A stretch of DNA of 64,000 bases, from the NCBI GenBank assembly GCA_022843825.1, contig JALHMX010000001.1, positions 1-64,000 on the forward strand. The letters are read 5' to 3'. This document shows, piece after piece, positions 62,907 to 64,000 of this stretch. Each line of letters starts with the position of its first letter. Positions within the stretch are counted from its first letter, which is position 1. A program made the translations under genes and the position numbers. Below the pieces are notes generated by a model. It had not been told where the DNA came from. It ran no database searches and worked only from the letters and a program-made list of their open reading frames with translations. Source of the DNA: Pseudobdellovibrionaceae bacterium (lineage in GTDB: Bacteria; Bdellovibrionota; Bdellovibrionia; Bdellovibrionales; Bdellovibrionaceae).

Positions 62907-63092
62907 ATGAAAATAATTAAAGAGAAAGATAATAATCCGGCAGTTGCAGTTACGTTTAGGTTACCAAAAGCACTGATGATTCAAATTTCAGATCTTGCTG
63001 AAAAAAATGAATTATCTAAACAAAAGCTCGTCGCAGCTATTTTAGATCAAGCAATTAAAGATAAAAATTTTCAAATTAAGATTAAGGATTAG
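62907..63092 (+). CDS. Small ribbon-helix-helix-like protein
   Basis: A 61-residue protein: VAVTFRLPKALMIQISDLAEKNELSKQKLVAAILDQAI (split: VAVTFRLPKALMIQIS, DLAEKNELSKQKLVAAILDQ). The R-L-P strand and two helices suit a CopG/Arc-type DNA-binding dimer. It ends 3 bp before hsdM's ATG and probably controls that operon; this is an inference. Confidence 0.65.
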   Translation: MKIIKEKDNNPAVAVTFRLPKALMIQISDLAEKNELSKQKLVAAILDQAIKDKNFQIKIKD

Positions 63093-63095
63093 CTT

Positions 63096-64000
63096 ATGGC
63101 AATCAAAAAATCAGAACTATATTCAAAACTCTGGGCAAGCTGTGATGAACTTCGTGGCGGCATGGATGCCAGCCAATACAAGGACTATGTGCTTGTACTT
63201 CTTTTCATTAAGTACGTTTCAGACAAGTATGCAGGCAAGAAAGATGCACCCATCGAAGTTCCCAAAGGCGGTAGCTTTAATGATCTTATCGAGCTTAAAA
63301 ATAAGAAGGATATCGGCGACAAAATTAACGTCGTAATTAAGAAACTAGCTCAATCCAACGATCTTGTTGGTGTAATTGATGTCGCCGACTTCAATAACCC
63401 AGATAAGCTGGGTAATGGTAACGAGATGGTAGACCGTCTCACCAAGCTAGTCGGAATTTTTCAAGATCTGAATCTTACCAGCAACAAAGCAGAAGACGAC
63501 GATCTGCTCGGCGATGCTTACGAATATCTAATGCGCCACTTCGCTACTGAATCGGGAAAGAGTAAAGGACAATTCTATACTCCTTCTGAAGTTTCTAGGA
63601 TTATGGCTAAAGTGATTGGCTTATCTGAAGCTAAAAGGGCAGATCAATCAATCTATGATCCGACCTGTGGGTCAGGATCATTGCTGTTGAAGGCCCACGA
63701 TGAAGCACCGAAGGACCTAACGATATTTGGTCAAGAAATGGATAATGCCACTCGAGCTTTATCCAAAATGAATATGATTCTGCATGGATGCCCCGACGCT
63801 TCGATCTTACAGGGCAATACTTTGGCAAATCCACTTTTTAAAGATGCAAAGACGGGTAAATTGAAATCGTTTGATTTCATTGTGGCTAATCCGCCGTTTT
63901 CTACAAAGTCATGGACGAGTGGATTTAATCCCGCAGAAGACGAATACAAACGCTTCGAGTACGGCATTCCGCCAGAAAAAAATGGTGACTACGCATTCTT
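63096..64000 (+). CDS. hsdM: Type I restriction-modification methyltransferase HsdM, N-terminal part (runs off right edge)
   Basis: About 301 codons visible, still open at 64000. N-terminal HsdM domain: ELYSKLWASCDELRGGMDAS and YVLVLLFIKYVSDKYAG. N6-adenine methylase: SKGQFYTPSEVSRIMA, SAM-binding DPTCGSGSLLLKA and catalytic NPPF (ANPPFSTKSW). It modifies its own recognition sequence; hsdS and hsdR are expected to follow outside the window. G+C is higher than in the AT-rich genes before it. No Shine-Dalgarno is evident; the short gap after the RHH gene suggests coupling. Confidence 0.95.
   Translation, partial: MAIKKSELYSKLWASCDELRGGMDASQYKDYVLVLLFIKYVSDKYAGKKDAPIEVPKGGSFNDLIELKNKKDIGDKINVVIKKLAQSNDLVGVIDVADFNNPDKLGNGNEMVDRLTKLVGIFQDLNLTSNKAEDDDLLGDAYEYLMRHFATESGKSKGQFYTPSEVSRIMAKVIGLSEAKRADQSIYDPTCGSGSLLLKAHDEAPKDLTIFGQEMDNATRALSKMNMILHGCPDASILQGNTLANPLFKDAKTGKLKSFDFIVANPPFSTKSWTSGFNPAEDEYKRFEYGIPPEKNGDYAF

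Overview
The window is a compact, AT-rich (roughly 40% G+C by eye) bacterial chromosome segment. It is most likely from the Bdellovibrionota (Bdellovibrio-like 'deltaproteobacteria'). That placement is an inference from a TIGR02147-family regulator, a Myxococcus-type MglA GTPase beside recR/dnaX, a PilT ATPase, many lipoproteins and small secreted proteins without obvious relatives, and the absence of carbon-uptake operons. No 16S rRNA gene is present to confirm it.

Layout. 1-13 kb: deoxynucleoside salvage (deoA partial, deoC), pilT, an RNase G-type nuclease, an AAA/DUF4143 ATPase, then a ribosome/GTPase/NAD run: rplU, rpmA, obgE, a fused nadD-rsfS gene, rlmH, comF, a LolA-like gene, rimO. 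12-18 kb: a pilin-like membrane protein, a DUF2203 gene, nadE, a DnaQ-type exonuclease, a ferredoxin and a PA2779/PA2778 pair. 18-27 kb, minus strand: mdh-sucC-sucD-ndk-rlmD/rumA-pilF-rodZ-GT39-degenerate PHP protein, linking TCA-cycle genes to envelope and pilus functions. 27-32 kb: a 26-residue lysine-rich peptide gene, two TadB/TadC-like membrane genes, and a reverse transsulfuration pair (CBS-like, CGL-like). 31.7-33.6 kb: tRNA-Phe whose 3' end is duplicated 562 bp downstream around a DUF3592 gene, followed by an ORF6N gene with palindromes both upstream and inside it, and a GNAT gene. 33.8-44.2 kb: envelope genes (lytic transglycosylase, small secreted proteins, lipoproteins, barrel proteins, L,D-transpeptidase) with aspartokinase, an RRM protein and a SlyD-like isomerase. 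44.2-49.6 kb, minus strand: PilZ-like, phosphopantetheinyl transferase, nadA, mglA, recR, ybaB, dnaX and the small SRP RNA. 49.8-57 kb: two low-complexity lipoproteins sharing an upstream element, a SrkA-like kinase, a TIGR02147 gene and orphans.

57.1 kb holds a complete one-piece tmRNA. Everything to its right (RibD/DHFR-like protein, KefC-type antiporter, DsbA-like lipoprotein, a HEPN-like gene, a DUF4760-like membrane protein, a small ribbon-helix-helix protein and the start of a type I restriction hsdM) looks like accessory cargo at a classic integration locus; its far end lies outside the window. The points most worth following are the NadD-RsfS fusion, the tRNA-Phe duplication, the ORF6N self-encoded palindrome, the lysine-rich peptide, a dispersed family of short inverted repeats and the defence-like block after tmRNA. 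I see no CRISPR array, rRNA operon or intact insertion sequence.
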